Of a stretch of 22,829 nt of DNA, positions 11,058 to 22,170 are shown piece after piece. The notes beneath the pieces are model-generated. The model searched no databases, was not told the origin of the DNA, and saw only the letters and a program-made list of their open reading frames with translations. Where the stretch lies: assembly GCA_028565635.1 (NCBI GenBank), contig JAOXYB010083832.1, positions 1-22,829 on the forward strand. The letters are read 5' to 3'. The first letter of the stretch is position 1. Every line of letters starts with the position of its first letter. The stretch comes from Phoronis ovalis. Lineage: Eukaryota; Phoronida; Phoronidae. Position numbers and translations under genes: made by a program.

Positions 11058-12527
11058 AAACTTATGGTAACAAAATAACCATCTAATTATGAGTTTTTAA
11101 AATGAGATTTGAATGGCTGGATAAATTTCTATAGACTATTGCTTATATGTACCCAACCATTAATATAAGCTTATTAATTTGGAGACTGATATAGACCAAG
11201 CAAAAAATTAGCATATATATATGAGGGTGTCATTGTTATCATGACTTTTCTGTACCTGAAAGTTTTTAAACTAAAATTAATTACCAGTACAGAAAAATTA
11301 AAACTTTACAATTCAAACAAAAAAAATGATTGACTAGACTTTTAGAATATTGTTAATCCTTATTATAGTTTGACAACATATGGTTCTTACATAATATTAT
11401 GTTAGGAAGCAGGTGCTAAGAATAAACCTGGTGCTACAATACTATTCTACCAAACAAACCATAACAGGATTAACATTATTCAATTTTTATTCATTAAATT
11501 CAATAAATGGATCCAGTTAGTAACTATCTGAAAGTGTTAAACTTCTAGTGCAAGTATATTATGCATCCATTTGTACTTCTATATTGATTGTGTATGGTTC
11601 ATGTGGGGTTTAGCTTGCAGTGCATAATGGGACTAACCATAAAGTTTTCTTGATGATTTTAGATTTCTCTGCCATATTTTCAGTAGATTATGTGCTACAT
11701 CAAAATGCACGTAGATGATGTGAAATTATTTTGCAACTTCACATTTGTAGGAGCATGGGAAAGTGCGAAACAATTTATTTACTATTGTCTAAATTTTCAA
11801 ATTACAAATGGAAAATCTCGAAATATTACCTCTAACCCACCCAAAACTAAGTGCTGACAACTCTAGAAACACAAATACAATTTCCACTCAGCTAATTCAA
11901 AAATCACTTGGGGGTATATAAAAAAGCTCCATTTAATATAAAGAGGTTCCAAAACCTGTCTTCTTGAACTAAAGCCAAGATTTGAAGTGGGACAAATCAG
12001 TTACCAAACCTTTAAATTCATTTTGACACACATTTTGTAGACTTATGATAACTCACTAAAATTATAGACTTTATGCAAGATATCATTGAATATAACTGAA
12101 CAACACCGTCAAGTGCCATGTGAAAAGGCAAGACATGAAAGCATGATGCAGTGTTTTGTATTACCTTAGACAATCCAGAAGTGTATTATTTTGAATATTA
12201 ATTGTAAAGCCTTTCCAGGTTTTACAAACATGGGCACTGTGCTGATGTTTTCTTTATTTCATATTTTTTGGAAGCATTAAATCAACAAAATATCAACAAA
12301 GCTCCTAATCATGAAATACAATTCAGCCTTGGGGTATTTTGAATGACTTCTATAAATTAGCGCAGCACAAGTATAAGAGGCAGAAATTAAGAAAATGTAC
12401 AAAAATCTGGAGAAATTTAATCCTATTTAAATGCAAAAATGAGATCACTGATGAGGGTTGTGATAAGATGTGTAATATGAAGGATAGGTATCAATGTTAA
12501 TTTTAAAGGTCAACATGTTTAGTTATT

Positions 12528-12577
12528 TTTACACAATCTTCAGTAAGGTGAGATAATTGTTATCTCATTTGTGTAAA
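12528..12577. repeat. nested hairpin
   Basis: The outer arms are TTTACACAA (12528-12536) and TTGTGTAAA (12569-12577). The inner arms are TGAGATAA (12549-12556) and TTATCTCA (12560-12567) around a TTG loop. Both stems are perfect. The left side carries an extra 12-nt bulge between the two stems. No gene is attached to it. Confidence 0.55.
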
Positions 12578-13908
12578 CTCTCCCCATCATTCAATCAGCA
12601 ACATATGCAAATAAAATGAAAATGTTAACAAAAAAAAATGGTAGATCCGGTCTGATTGGATGCATGGCTTTGGTAAAACTATAAAACTTTTCTGACCATT
12701 GGAACTTTTAATTTTTTCTGTATACAGTACCCTAGATGTTTACCTAGTCAGCAGATGATGTAATTAACATTTCATTACAGACAGAGCTAAAGCAGTGATT
12801 ATTGAAGTTGTCCCCCTTGAATATCACGGACACATGTACTAAGTGGGAACAATTTTAAGGCTACACAGACAAGATAGATATAAATTCTAAATATTAAAAA
12901 CTATTAATGTACTTGTTTAATTGTTATTGTTGCCACTAAGACTATTAACTATATTCAAACAATGTTTTTCTCAAAAAACAAGAGTAGAGTTTTCAAGTCA
13001 ATCGGCATTTTATAACAGCAACAGGTTATGTAACAATTTCTTTAAACAAACAAATGCAGTTTGAAAAACTGGAAATATATTTAGGACTACCTTTAAAGTC
13101 ATGGAGATTATCAATTTTCAGTTGATGACTGGATTTGTTATGTTATCTTTATTTGAATAAATTATCTTCCAGGAGTCTGAAAACACTCCTACCAAATGAA
13201 TCGATTTCTATCGTTTGAGTAAACAATGTGATGAAACTCAGTAGCAGGTTTAGATGTGGAGCCGAAGAAAAATGATCCTCTAATACACTAAAAATGTCCA
13301 TCTTCTAAAAAGTTCATATTTTGGTTCTTCAAAGATTAAAAACATAATTAAAAACATCAATACTACATATTTTGAGTAAAAACTACACATTCTGCTCAGA
13401 TTATCTAAGGTTGGTAAAACTTCAAACCATGGATAGTGACAGCATGACTGTGCCAATCCCATATTATTATGTATGCCACCTCAAGTTCTAATATTTGGAA
13501 TTGTAAGATATAAACATTACTGTCATCTTATTAGATTAAAAGACATTGACTATACACAACTCAAGTTGATAGTCACAAAAATAATCTTCACTGTAGTGTA
13601 TATAACAATAAATAATGTAGCCCAGTGACATCAGTTATTACTACATTTTTGTCAAAAATGAACCTTAAGCACAATACAGTTTTGACCAAATTTATATTTA
13701 AAAGACTCTTTACTAATTCAGTATGATAAATGAATATTTCTGCTAGAGGTATAATTATCTTATTTTATTTACATGAAGCTTACCTTTACTAACAGTAAAC
13801 TAATATCTTCCTGCCTACAGCGCCATCTATTAAAACAAGTACATGCCATCAGAAAACCAAGTGTAATTATGTGCTGTTCACAGGAGATCCTCAAATAGGT
13901 TTTCCTCT

Positions 13909-14247
13909 CAGACCAGTTTGAGATTATAGTGTGAACACATATCCGACTTTTCCCAAAACTGTTTGGCCAAATTGCCTTGAAACTTCAAACCAGTTTGAAA
14001 TCTACTTGTGAACGAGCTGACTTGACGATTTCGTAGATGCCAAGTCCACTGATGTCAAAACTGAGTGCCGCACACCTGTTAGGGGGTTCGGGGGTATTTT
14101 GAAATTTAAGCTTGTTTGCATGGAAAGAAATCATCGTGATTAAACTCATGAAAGATAAATCTCTCATTTTTAATCCACCAAAAGGAGGTAAATTGAAACT
14201 AAAAATCGTGATTATTTATGTCGTGCGAACGGTGGACGATTTATCTT
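13909..14247. repeat. CpG-richer patch with internal repeats, probable degraded repeat element
   Basis: Three internal relationships are visible. CCAGTTTGA..GTGAAC recurs at 13909-13936 and 13986-14013 (21 of 28 identical). ATCGTGATTA recurs at 14134-14143 and 14206-14215. AAGATAAATC at 14152-14161 is inverted as GATTTATCTT at 14238-14247. A GC-rich phrase at about 14078-14100 (GTTAGGGGGTTCGGGGGTAT) resembles phrases I recall from repeats in marine invertebrate genomes; that recollection is unverified. CpG dinucleotides are clearly denser than in the flanks. The minus-strand 60-codon frame across this patch (13985-14167) is most simply a by-product. Confidence 0.4.
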
Positions 14248-14330
14248 GAAAGATAGTGCAGTTTTGCTAACTGCCTCTTCTGCTATAACATGAGGTGGAC
14301 TAAGCAGGACACAAAAAGCGATGATCACTA

Positions 14331-15289
14331 TTTTGTGCAATGAAAATATCCAAGGAATGGTAGACAGTCCTACTCAAGGCAATGATGTTTACAAAAACAT
14401 CATATAATGAAACACATAAGAACAATTACAAGTTGTCCATTTTGCACATGAATTGATCATGCAAACAAACTATTGTACATATGCATACAACACAGGTCAA
14501 GCTACTGGCCTGGGAAGAATGTTCAATCAGGATTGAATGTTATAGAATGAACAATCATAGTCACAATTACAGTTTTGCAAGATTTTTTTTTGTTGCTAAT
14601 ATTTTGATAGCGATTGTCTGTGCGAACAAGGCTTTAGATATGATTTCTTGCAATTTGGTGCAATTTGAGCCAAAAATATAAAATTTTCTGGCAAGTTTTG
14701 TTAGTCGATGACTGGATACCTTGAATTTGCTAGCAAAAACAGCTTTTCTACCCACAAACCAAGACATTATAATAAAACTTTCCCAATGTATTCCAAAGTT
14801 AATTAGAAAGACATCAGGTTTACATGTGTATCTATTTACCTTCTCTGCTCACATGAGCAAAAATTGTTGTTCATTTATTTTTAGCAGTTAATATGTTGAC
14901 TTAGGAGTATCAGTAAGCATTTTATTACTGTTTGGCTTCTAGGTGTTATCTGTATTAATAGGCGTGGGAAAGTTGAGAAATCATCTCTATTTTTAATTAC
15001 TACAGAACTAAAATTGGAAACAGTATTAGAATATTAACAAGCAAGCACATAGGTGTAAATAAAGTTTTTCTGAAGAATCTATATATTGAAATTTTGTTAT
15101 GTCACTGAGTTTATAAATTAGCATAAGATTCAGTTTAATAATTAATTTCACTTAAAAGTAGCACAGCAGAGACATCAAGGAAGAATTCGCTAACAGGACT
15201 TTTCAATACAAATTAGTTCCGTTGGAGTTCTGCTCTTCCGGCTAGCAAATTATCATATTCCACACAAACTGTAAGCATTAACAATGAGG
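14331..15289. other. AT-rich spacer
   Basis: Two 66-codon frames on opposite strands overlap one another (14481-14681 on + and 14567-14767 on -) and neither has family features. I see nothing supportable. Confidence 0.4.
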
Positions 15290-15652
15290 CCTGGGGAAGC
15301 ACTCAGGTTTCGGTCTATATAGGGATGCGCTGCAACAATGGATCCGATTTCTTGACCAAATTAGCAGAGAGAATCCGGTTTTTGACCAAATTAGCAGAGT
15401 GGATCCAGTTGAATAAAAATAAGCTGAGTTGATCTGATTTTTGACTAAAATAAATTAGTGGATACTGGTGTTACAGATAAAAAAATAACTTAGCACACCG
15501 GTTTTCCAAACATACAAAATTAGCAATCAATTTTTTAACAAAAGAAAATTAAGCAAACTGCTTTTTTGGCAAGACAAAATTAGTTTAGACGATCCGGTTT
15601 TTAAGCTTGAGCTGCACACCCCTACCCAAAATCTTTTGAAGTGCCCCCTGGG
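15290..15652. mobile_element. 363-bp TIR element with internal minisatellite, 8-bp direct flanks
   Basis: The 8-mer CAATGAGG occurs directly outside both ends (15282-15289 and 15653-15660), as a target-site duplication should. The element starts CCTGGGGAAGCACT and ends AGTGCCCCCTGGG, whose reverse complement is CCCAGGGGGCACT. A second block of the arms also matches: TAGGGATGCGCTGCA at 15320-15334 against the reverse complement of 15610-15624, TAGGGGTGTGCAGCT (11 of 15). The blocks sit at similar distances from their ends (30 and 28 bp). Between the arms is a ~30-bp tandem repeat. No protein is encoded, so this is non-autonomous. Eight-base duplications are made by hAT, P and some other superfamilies. 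The termini are not textbook hAT (which begin CA), so I leave the superfamily open. Confidence 0.75.
15339..15609 (+). repeat. ~30-bp minisatellite, about nine degenerate units
   Basis: The consensus unit is GGATCCGGTTTTTGACC followed by AAATTAGCAGAGT. Unit starts fall near 15340, 15371, 15401, 15430, 15460, 15493, 15524, 15553 and 15590, giving periods of about 29-37. The first three units are well conserved. The later ones keep mainly the (C/T)GG/TTTTT core and the AAATTAG block. It fills the interior of the inverted-repeat element. Confidence 0.85.
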
Positions 15653-15660
15653 CAATGAGG

Positions 15661-18600
15661 GATGTGTGAATGTTGTACCACATAGTAAAAGGCAGCAGGT
15701 GACCATCTTATTGATATTCTTGTGATCATTAGCAGGAGATATTATATCAGTCCTGTACACTGTGTACAGCATGATTGCTTTATACCTAATTTGATGCCTA
15801 AATGAAAACCATACAGATGAGGAGAACACAATATGACTGCAATAAAAATTTTGCTTGAAGATGATTCGACTCAACTTTCAAAACAAACACTAGGTGCATG
15901 ATTGGTGTCTGTCAACACAGCATGATTTTGGTGTTATCTCAAATGATACTAAAAAAGCACTAAAAATAAAGGACACATGGCTGCAGATGTTCATAATAGT
16001 ATATGTAATACTGATGCAAGTTACTGCCTATTAGAGAATAGGTTGATCCATGATTTTCCAAACGGAAAATTTTTCAATTTTTAGTTCAGATCATTTTAAA
16101 AACAAAATATATCCAGTTCAATTTGTGCATTATATGGTATGTGCAGCTAAAAAGAATGGATCCCCCACTTTTGAACTGTATTATACTAAACGTATGAAAT
16201 AATCCCACATTCAATTCACATTATGTACTTTTAGAAATAAAAAGTTAGAAAAACAATTTGGTTTTCCAAATGGCATAATGATGTCTTGTAAATGTGCTCT
16301 CATTTTTTTTAAATGTGTCAGATGCGTGATGATATGCAAAAGCTTTTCCATATGAAAACCATTATCTCAGTGTATGGTTTTTACAGAACATGTAATGAGT
16401 GGTCTCTAAACATTGTCACCTGTCTTTTACAGGCTGCAAACAACTGTTTAACCATTGCAGAGTACCTAATTATTGACATCTGGTACAGACTAAAAACAAA
16501 CTAATAATTTTTTAAAAATACAATGCTTGCAACACCAGCTCCCTCTAAGAAGCCTCACGTAAACTACACACTTAATCACTGTGGTAACTCGACAGAAAAA
16601 GCAGAACCAATTTTTTTTCACATAAGACATAACAGGTATTGGAAGAAAGGAGTCAAACATCAGTTATTGTTTACATACAACATCACTATGAACTAAAGGT
16701 GGATCCAGGGGATTGAGGTCCAGATTTTCCAGAGTTGGAAGTTAATTTTCAACCTGATTTTTAATCTTACGTGCCTATTAAGAGAAACTACTGCAAACAA
16801 CGTATACTACTTCGCAACACCCACCTCTTTACTCCCACTGCTGACCTCTCTTTACAATTGTTTGCGACATTTTGCTTTAGACAGTGTCCAAATATCATCA
16901 CAATCCATTACTAATGCTCTTTCTATGAATAACATAGTTCAGTATTTTAACTTAAAATAATAAAAATTCCAAGAAAATATTTATAGAATTAGTATATTGA
17001 TTATTTTAAAAACAGTTTACAGGGATGAAGCAATTTACTGGACAAATCACAATGTTGGTGGTTTCATTGAAATTGACAGTTATGTAGAGGCAAGCTAAAT
17101 AAAACTGACCAATCATAATGTTTAAACATAACAGTCATATTCTTAATACAAACAATATAGCAACATGAAATTAAGATGTGTGGCACCAGAGTTGTGAAAC
17201 TGGAGAAAATTTCTTAAAGTTATAAATCTAGGTAAATAAACTCTGTAAGTGACATGCTTGCAATGATGCATATTTTTGTTGAGACATGAAACATTGTAAC
17301 TTCACACTTCAAAAAACAACTACAACATATTTTATGATGCTGAAAATTCCTAACTCGTTTTTACACATTTCCAAAATTTTCCAAAGTTCAAATAACCCCA
17401 TTTTCCAAATTGTTATTACGGTACTTCATAAAATTTATATACCTCTAATCCCATTTTTTCCAGAGTTGGAAATTTCCCAGAATTTAATTCAGTTGAAATA
17501 TGTGACCTTAAGAACAAAATAAAAAAAGTTAAATTTTATGTTGCAGGTATTCTTTTAAAGGCCGGAAGAAATAAAAATTGCAAGGAAAACATGATTTTAA
17601 AATCTATATGGATATCTGCTCTAAGACTTTTGACCAATTTTCACTTTCAAATCGAAATATGCCTCTTTTATGATTTTTACAGCTTCTCAGAATTCATACA
17701 CTTCAAAAAATTGGAAAATAAAACTAATTTTTTCTTGACTAATTCAAAGCTTTTCTCATGTTAACATTTACTCTTATAACATCCTGCTGCTTTCACTTCT
17801 ATTTTCCCACTTTTTACCTGTCAACAACTTTTGCTGTTTATTTTTATACAAGATAAATCAGTTAGTTAATCAAGTTGTTTGTTTGTTAAACCTCCATTTT
17901 TCCTGCAATTATTCAGAATCCATTTGTAAGACAACTAGAATTCTGTTTCAAAATATTTCTAGTATTACTGACAACCGTGAGAACACTGCCACTTCATCAG
18001 GTACTAAATTTCTCATACAAAGTGGTAACTTAAAATTAATATAAAATTTGTTGAGTACTCAACTATTTACTGGAAACTGATAACCAAGACATTTTGTTTC
18101 AATCATGATGATAGTAAATGCTTGCTAAGTTTTTGAAATAATATGGCTCCAAATTTCTACACATAAGAAAGGACTCGTGACATTTTTATAGGCAATGAGA
18201 TAAAAAGCATAACATTAAGCTAAAATATGGTGAAGTTTCTCTTAATGAGACTGATTCTTACTGCCCTGGAAATTGCGCTAATTTGAAAAGCTTCTGATTT
18301 TATAACTTTGTCTACCCTGTATATTAACCATGTGACAAGAAGTGTGTTTCCCACTTTGTTATTGTCACAAGAAACCACCAACAAGACACCTGGATAAATT
18401 GATTAACAGTCAAACACATGCTCAGTAGAATATTTAGGCATGTGGAAGATTACTCCCTAATGTACCTATTACTTTCAACATAAACTATTAACATGTGTAT
18501 CATATTTTAGTACCTGTGGGAAAAGCTCTAGCTTGCAAGGTACTATCATAAAATGCTGACATACGCATTAAGTATTTTGCTGGCACCCCAAACAAGCCAC

Positions 18601-18805
18601 GAATATGTAATTACAAACCCTTATAAAATCATTGAATTCAATACCATTTACGTTGTCCCACAAAGGTACAAGTATTTCCCAAGTTTAAAAGAAATATTTC
18701 TAGATGCCATGTCTACTCAGTGAACACAGAAAGCAAAGCCAGAGCTATTTTTGAGAGTGTGTGCAAGTGGTCTTTCACTAATAGATAGATCTAATGTAAT
18801 CTGAG
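15661..18805. other. AT-rich stretch, no supported gene
   Basis: A good acceptor-like site (TGTCTTTTACAG) ends at 16432 and is followed by 23 open codons. A 58-codon ATG frame starts at about 16526. Neither has a recognisable product. A short hairpin ATTTTCC-AAAC-GGAAAAT lies near 16053-16070. The 14-mer TTCCAGAGTTGGAA appears near 16727 and again near 17458. GGTGGATCCAGGGG at about 16698-16711 resembles the terminal motif of some hAT elements (see findings). Confidence 0.35.
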
Positions 18806-18892
18806 GAAATACGACTGAAGATGCTGACATCATGTCAGAAAATGAGCCTGTTATGTCACTTGGAAAACTAGAATTGAAGAAACCTTGCCACA
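18806..18892 (+). CDS. candidate exon, weakly AATF/Che-1-like (acidic segment)
   Basis: After an AG at 18804-18805, 28 codons are open, containing EDADIMSENEPVMSLGKLEL. AATF/Che-1 is a nucleolar ribosome-biogenesis and transcription-related protein. As I remember it, it has an acidic stretch of the form SE(D/N)..VM(S/T)(F/L) about 37 residues before its RIKLQK motif. Spliced to the next candidate exon, this piece gives the same spacing. Using the donor at 18893 leaves one base, which completes a codon with the TC that begins the exon at 22331, so phase agrees. The alternative donor six bases later would put TAG in frame. The upstream pyrimidine tract is poor. The similarity is short and from memory, so this is a lead rather than an identification. 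Confidence 0.25.
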
Positions 18893-20321
18893 GTTAGGTA
18901 TCAAATCAGTCAGAGATGGCAGGCAGGGAAGCTAGGTTCCACTGCACCACTAGTGACCTGCAGCTCTATTATGTAATAAAGCACCATTAATTTCCAAAGC
19001 TGCCCATCGATTGGTTATTTTGAAAGTCAAATCCTACTTTTTTAATTACCATGCTTCTCTGGTCATAATGTTGTCATAATATCTTTATGGATTTTACTGA
19101 AACACCATTCAGAATATCTTCCAGTCAACATCAAATCAGTTGTCAAAGATGTTATCAAAAGAAACCATTTTATTTTCCATGAAATTTACCACTGGGTTTC
19201 ATCAAAACTTTATCATAAAGAAAATAAGTACCAACTAGTCTTATCTTCTGGGAAAATTCATTAACTGGTAGATATTTTTCATCAAAACATTATCATGATG
19301 AAATGTGACACCAATGTTTTACAAGCAGCTATAATAGTGGTAATTTACCTGGTTTTATCACCTAGATATTTACAAATATTACAAGTTCTGGTAAGAAAAG
19401 TGTTTTGAAAATCTGTAGAACTGGTAATTGTGCCACACACGACCATTTAGGAACAGTTTTTTTTTACCAAACACCCTTCATTACTATTTTATGGGCTCTA
19501 GCCATAAAATCAATGTACATGGCAAACACCGCTATAGTTGGTAAACATGCTGAACTATTTGTGAAAATTGTAGGTGTAAAAATATGTGGGATAGCAATTT
19601 TTCAAGAAATCCTGTGCATATTTTATAAAATATTATTATAAAATTTTGAAAATACCTCACCTCTATGACTTTTCATCACTATAAAATAGTCTAACAAGTG
19701 AGTTAACAAATCATTTTAATTAACAAACCACAGCATGGTACAATATTTTGTGGTAAAATGTTACTAAATTATATTCCTCATTTCTAAATAATATCATATT
19801 ATAACATAATCATAAATTTGAAGCTGCCTACAATAATCATCCTAGCCTGCAGCATGGAAGATCATATTAATTACCCTCACAGGAGTGAAAAAACAATACG
19901 CCAGAAAACAACTCATCTTATCATAATATTTTGTCACTAAAAAAAGAAAATTCCTAGAGGCATTATAGCTGACACTCACAATCAAGCAATGATAATGAAT
20001 AGCTAACAAAACAACAACCGCTGTGCTTCCGCTTGCTGACAGCAACTGGCAACTAAAAAATGGGAATTCATAAATTTACAATGTCATATTTATTATTTTG
20101 TTTTGATACCGCAATCAAATTCTGTTTTTAGACCAACTGAATGATTAATAAAAGTTTCTTCTAGGACTAGGCTCCAGTTGTTGAAAATTAAAATCAAAAT
20201 TCTGACTGAGAAGAAATGTGTAACTGTTAGTTGTCTCTTGGATTGACTTAGACTGAACTCGATTCCTTTTGGGTAAAATTGTAACTTTTGCTTTTAAAAC
20301 TTATTAAATGATCCGATTATC

Positions 20322-20378
20322 TTTACCCAGTACCAAAATCTTGACTAAGTATCAAAATATTTACCCAGTATCAAATGA
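20322..20378. repeat. 19-bp tandem triplicate
   Basis: Three units in register are TTTACCCAGTACCAAAATC, TTGACTAAGTATCAAAATA and TTTACCCAGTATCAAATGA. Units 1 and 3 agree at most positions and the middle one is more diverged. No coding or promoter context is evident. Confidence 0.8.
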
Positions 20379-20972
20379 TCCTCCCCAACTACTTATATAA
20401 CACAACTATAGATATTAGCCAAAATGAGTATTTGACACTTTTGGGGTTTTTAATAATTTTTTTTGCGCATATGTGTAATAGTTTACAGCCTGAGATTAAT
20501 TTACAAAGATATTACCATAATAATAATATGCACAAAACAGTCTGAGCACAGACTAAGATAAATTTGGAATATTAAAAATGAGTACACACTCATTTACAAT
20601 TATCTAATATTTATAAATAATAAATTATCATTATTGTAAACTATTTTTTGGTACATGGAGAAGAAACGAGATTGTGAAAATGAGTGATTTGATGTTAAAA
20701 GAAATTAATATAATGTTTAACCAGTGAAAATCAATTGGTCAGATCTAGTTTATAAGAGATGCACATAAAATCTGAAAATAAACAGAAAGCAGAGAAACAA
20801 GAAATTAATATGGCAGATATATAATATTGATGTATCTAGAAAAAGAAATCATATTTTGATGAATGACTTAGCATTTCTTATGGGAAACAAAATTCAAGTT
20901 TGCTTACCTGTATGATTAACAAGATTGAGAATTATTTTAAGCATTTCAAGGAGAATAGGCCAGGATTGATGA

Positions 20973-21401
20973 TTAAATGCTGCTGAATAGAGAATTCAGT
21001 ACTAGACTTACAGACAGTTTAAATGGAGTGGTTATCACTTTTGTACTGACTGATTCTGATGCACTATGTAACAATTTTATCTTTAACATATATATTTTGA
21101 TACAGATATCCAAGTGAATCATACCTCCGTTTAGACCACAAAAATAGGAGTAGCAATGACTAGTAAACAGATTTAGTGGAGAAAATAAACCAAGATTTGT
21201 TAATGCCGTACTGCCTGGGGTTGCATGGTTCCAGTATGCTTTTAGGAAAAAAAGTAGTTGTAAAGTGTAATCAATAACCATTTTTAAATATTTCAGAAAA
21301 AATTTAGACATTAGTTTTTTGAATTTAACATGTAATATTTTGGAAAACTGAGATTTCGAGTGATATAACTTACTAAAAAGATAACATTTAACATTATTCA
21401 C
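20973..21401 (-). CDS. orphan 142-codon open frame, doubtful
   Basis: This is the longest ATG-initiated frame in the window. With a stop frequency near 7% per codon, a frame this long is not strongly expected by chance. The translation is rich in Leu, Ser, Lys and Phe, with a short hydrophobic run (LQLLFFLKAYW) that is too brief and too near Lys to be a convincing membrane helix. I recognise no family, no signal peptide and no conserved motif. There are no clear promoter or splice signals for the minus strand here. Treat as probably noncoding unless conservation or transcripts show otherwise. Confidence 0.15.
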   Translation of the reverse strand: MNNVKCYLFSKLYHSKSQFSKILHVKFKKLMSKFFLKYLKMVIDYTLQLLFFLKAYWNHATPGSTALTNLGLFSPLNLFTSHCYSYFCGLNGGMIHLDICIKIYMLKIKLLHSASESVSTKVITTPFKLSVSLVLNSLFSSI

Positions 21402-22170
21402 AACTTCAGATGTCTTTTAAAAGAAAACCAGATTAAAGACACAGATGACTGTTTGTAAACAACACAAGGTCTGGTATAAGCTGTTGTAATGATCGAAGGA
21501 TAGTTTGCAATCAAAACTGTGGGAAAATGTTGGTAAAGTGCCACTGTGAAATACAGTATTTAAAACACTGCAACATGTGTTTATATTGCTTTGCCTATGG
21601 GCCTGAGCAGTGACAATCTCAAGTGAGAGTATTTAAATATGTACAGCACACCTGGCAAGTAGGTAAAAAAAAAAGTTTGGTCTATTTTCTGTTGAAAGCA
21701 AAGACGGAAAATGACTAAAATAAATGAGAGATCCCAAATCCTGACAGGAGACTTTACAGCAATGACATTTAAACATTGCACAATAACACTTTGTGGTTTG
21801 TTTGCTTCCAATTTCCAATTTTCGCCCTGCAAGAGTGACCGATAAAGTTATTGAAAGAAAAGCAAACATTCTAATAAAAGATCACTTGAAAACAAGAGAA
21901 TGTGTATGAACATTAATGTATGAAATTATTAAGTGTTACATTTGTTATTTAATAGTGTCCTCAAAAATATTCTACATGTACATAAAATGCAGCAATTGCA
22001 TATTATGCAAGCAATGCAAATGAGTCAGAAAAAACAGAGGTGTATACAGAACCATGTATCATTAGTAAGCTTTACATCAGAACCTACAAATACACATTAA
22101 TTATTGCATATAATAGAAACAAGCAGAACCATTTGGAAGGTTTATGATGCTGTATATGGTCATGGTGAAC

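Larger units (their letters stand above)
8495..13800. other. long AT-rich noncoding stretch
   Basis: I see no supported gene. Short features are an (ATA)n run at about 8896-8910, a 24-nt pure pyrimidine tract followed by AG at 11032-11057, a two-storey hairpin at 12528-12577, and a good acceptor-like site at about 12770-12780 followed by 19 open codons. Minus-strand frames at 8712-9005 and 9048-9377 translate to Cys- and Ile-rich sequence with no motif and are treated as chance. Confidence 0.4.

Noticed and set aside
13985-14167. 60-codon minus-strand frame with NTPEPPNR, followed by an AACAG/GTGTGC donor-like site
   Set aside because: It overlaps the CpG-richer repeat patch, and the Pro-rich part comes from the GC-rich repeat phrase. 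A real first exon is possible but not supported.
15527-15874. 115-codon minus-strand frame
   Set aside because: It begins outside and runs through the right arm and minisatellite of the inverted-repeat element; there is no family motif.
16526-16699. 58-codon ATG frame starting MLATPAPSKKPH
   Set aside because: The start looks protein-like, but it has a poly-T (FF) patch, no splice or promoter support, and no recognisable family.
19405-19641. 78-codon + strand frame
   Set aside because: It looked hydrophobic enough for a membrane protein, but shows no recognisable motif or gene context, and its length is expected by chance.
22014-22027. ATGCAAAT octamer overlapping TGAGTCA
   Set aside because: An appealing composite of octamer and AP-1 sites, but both are short, AT-biased motifs and no promoter is evident.
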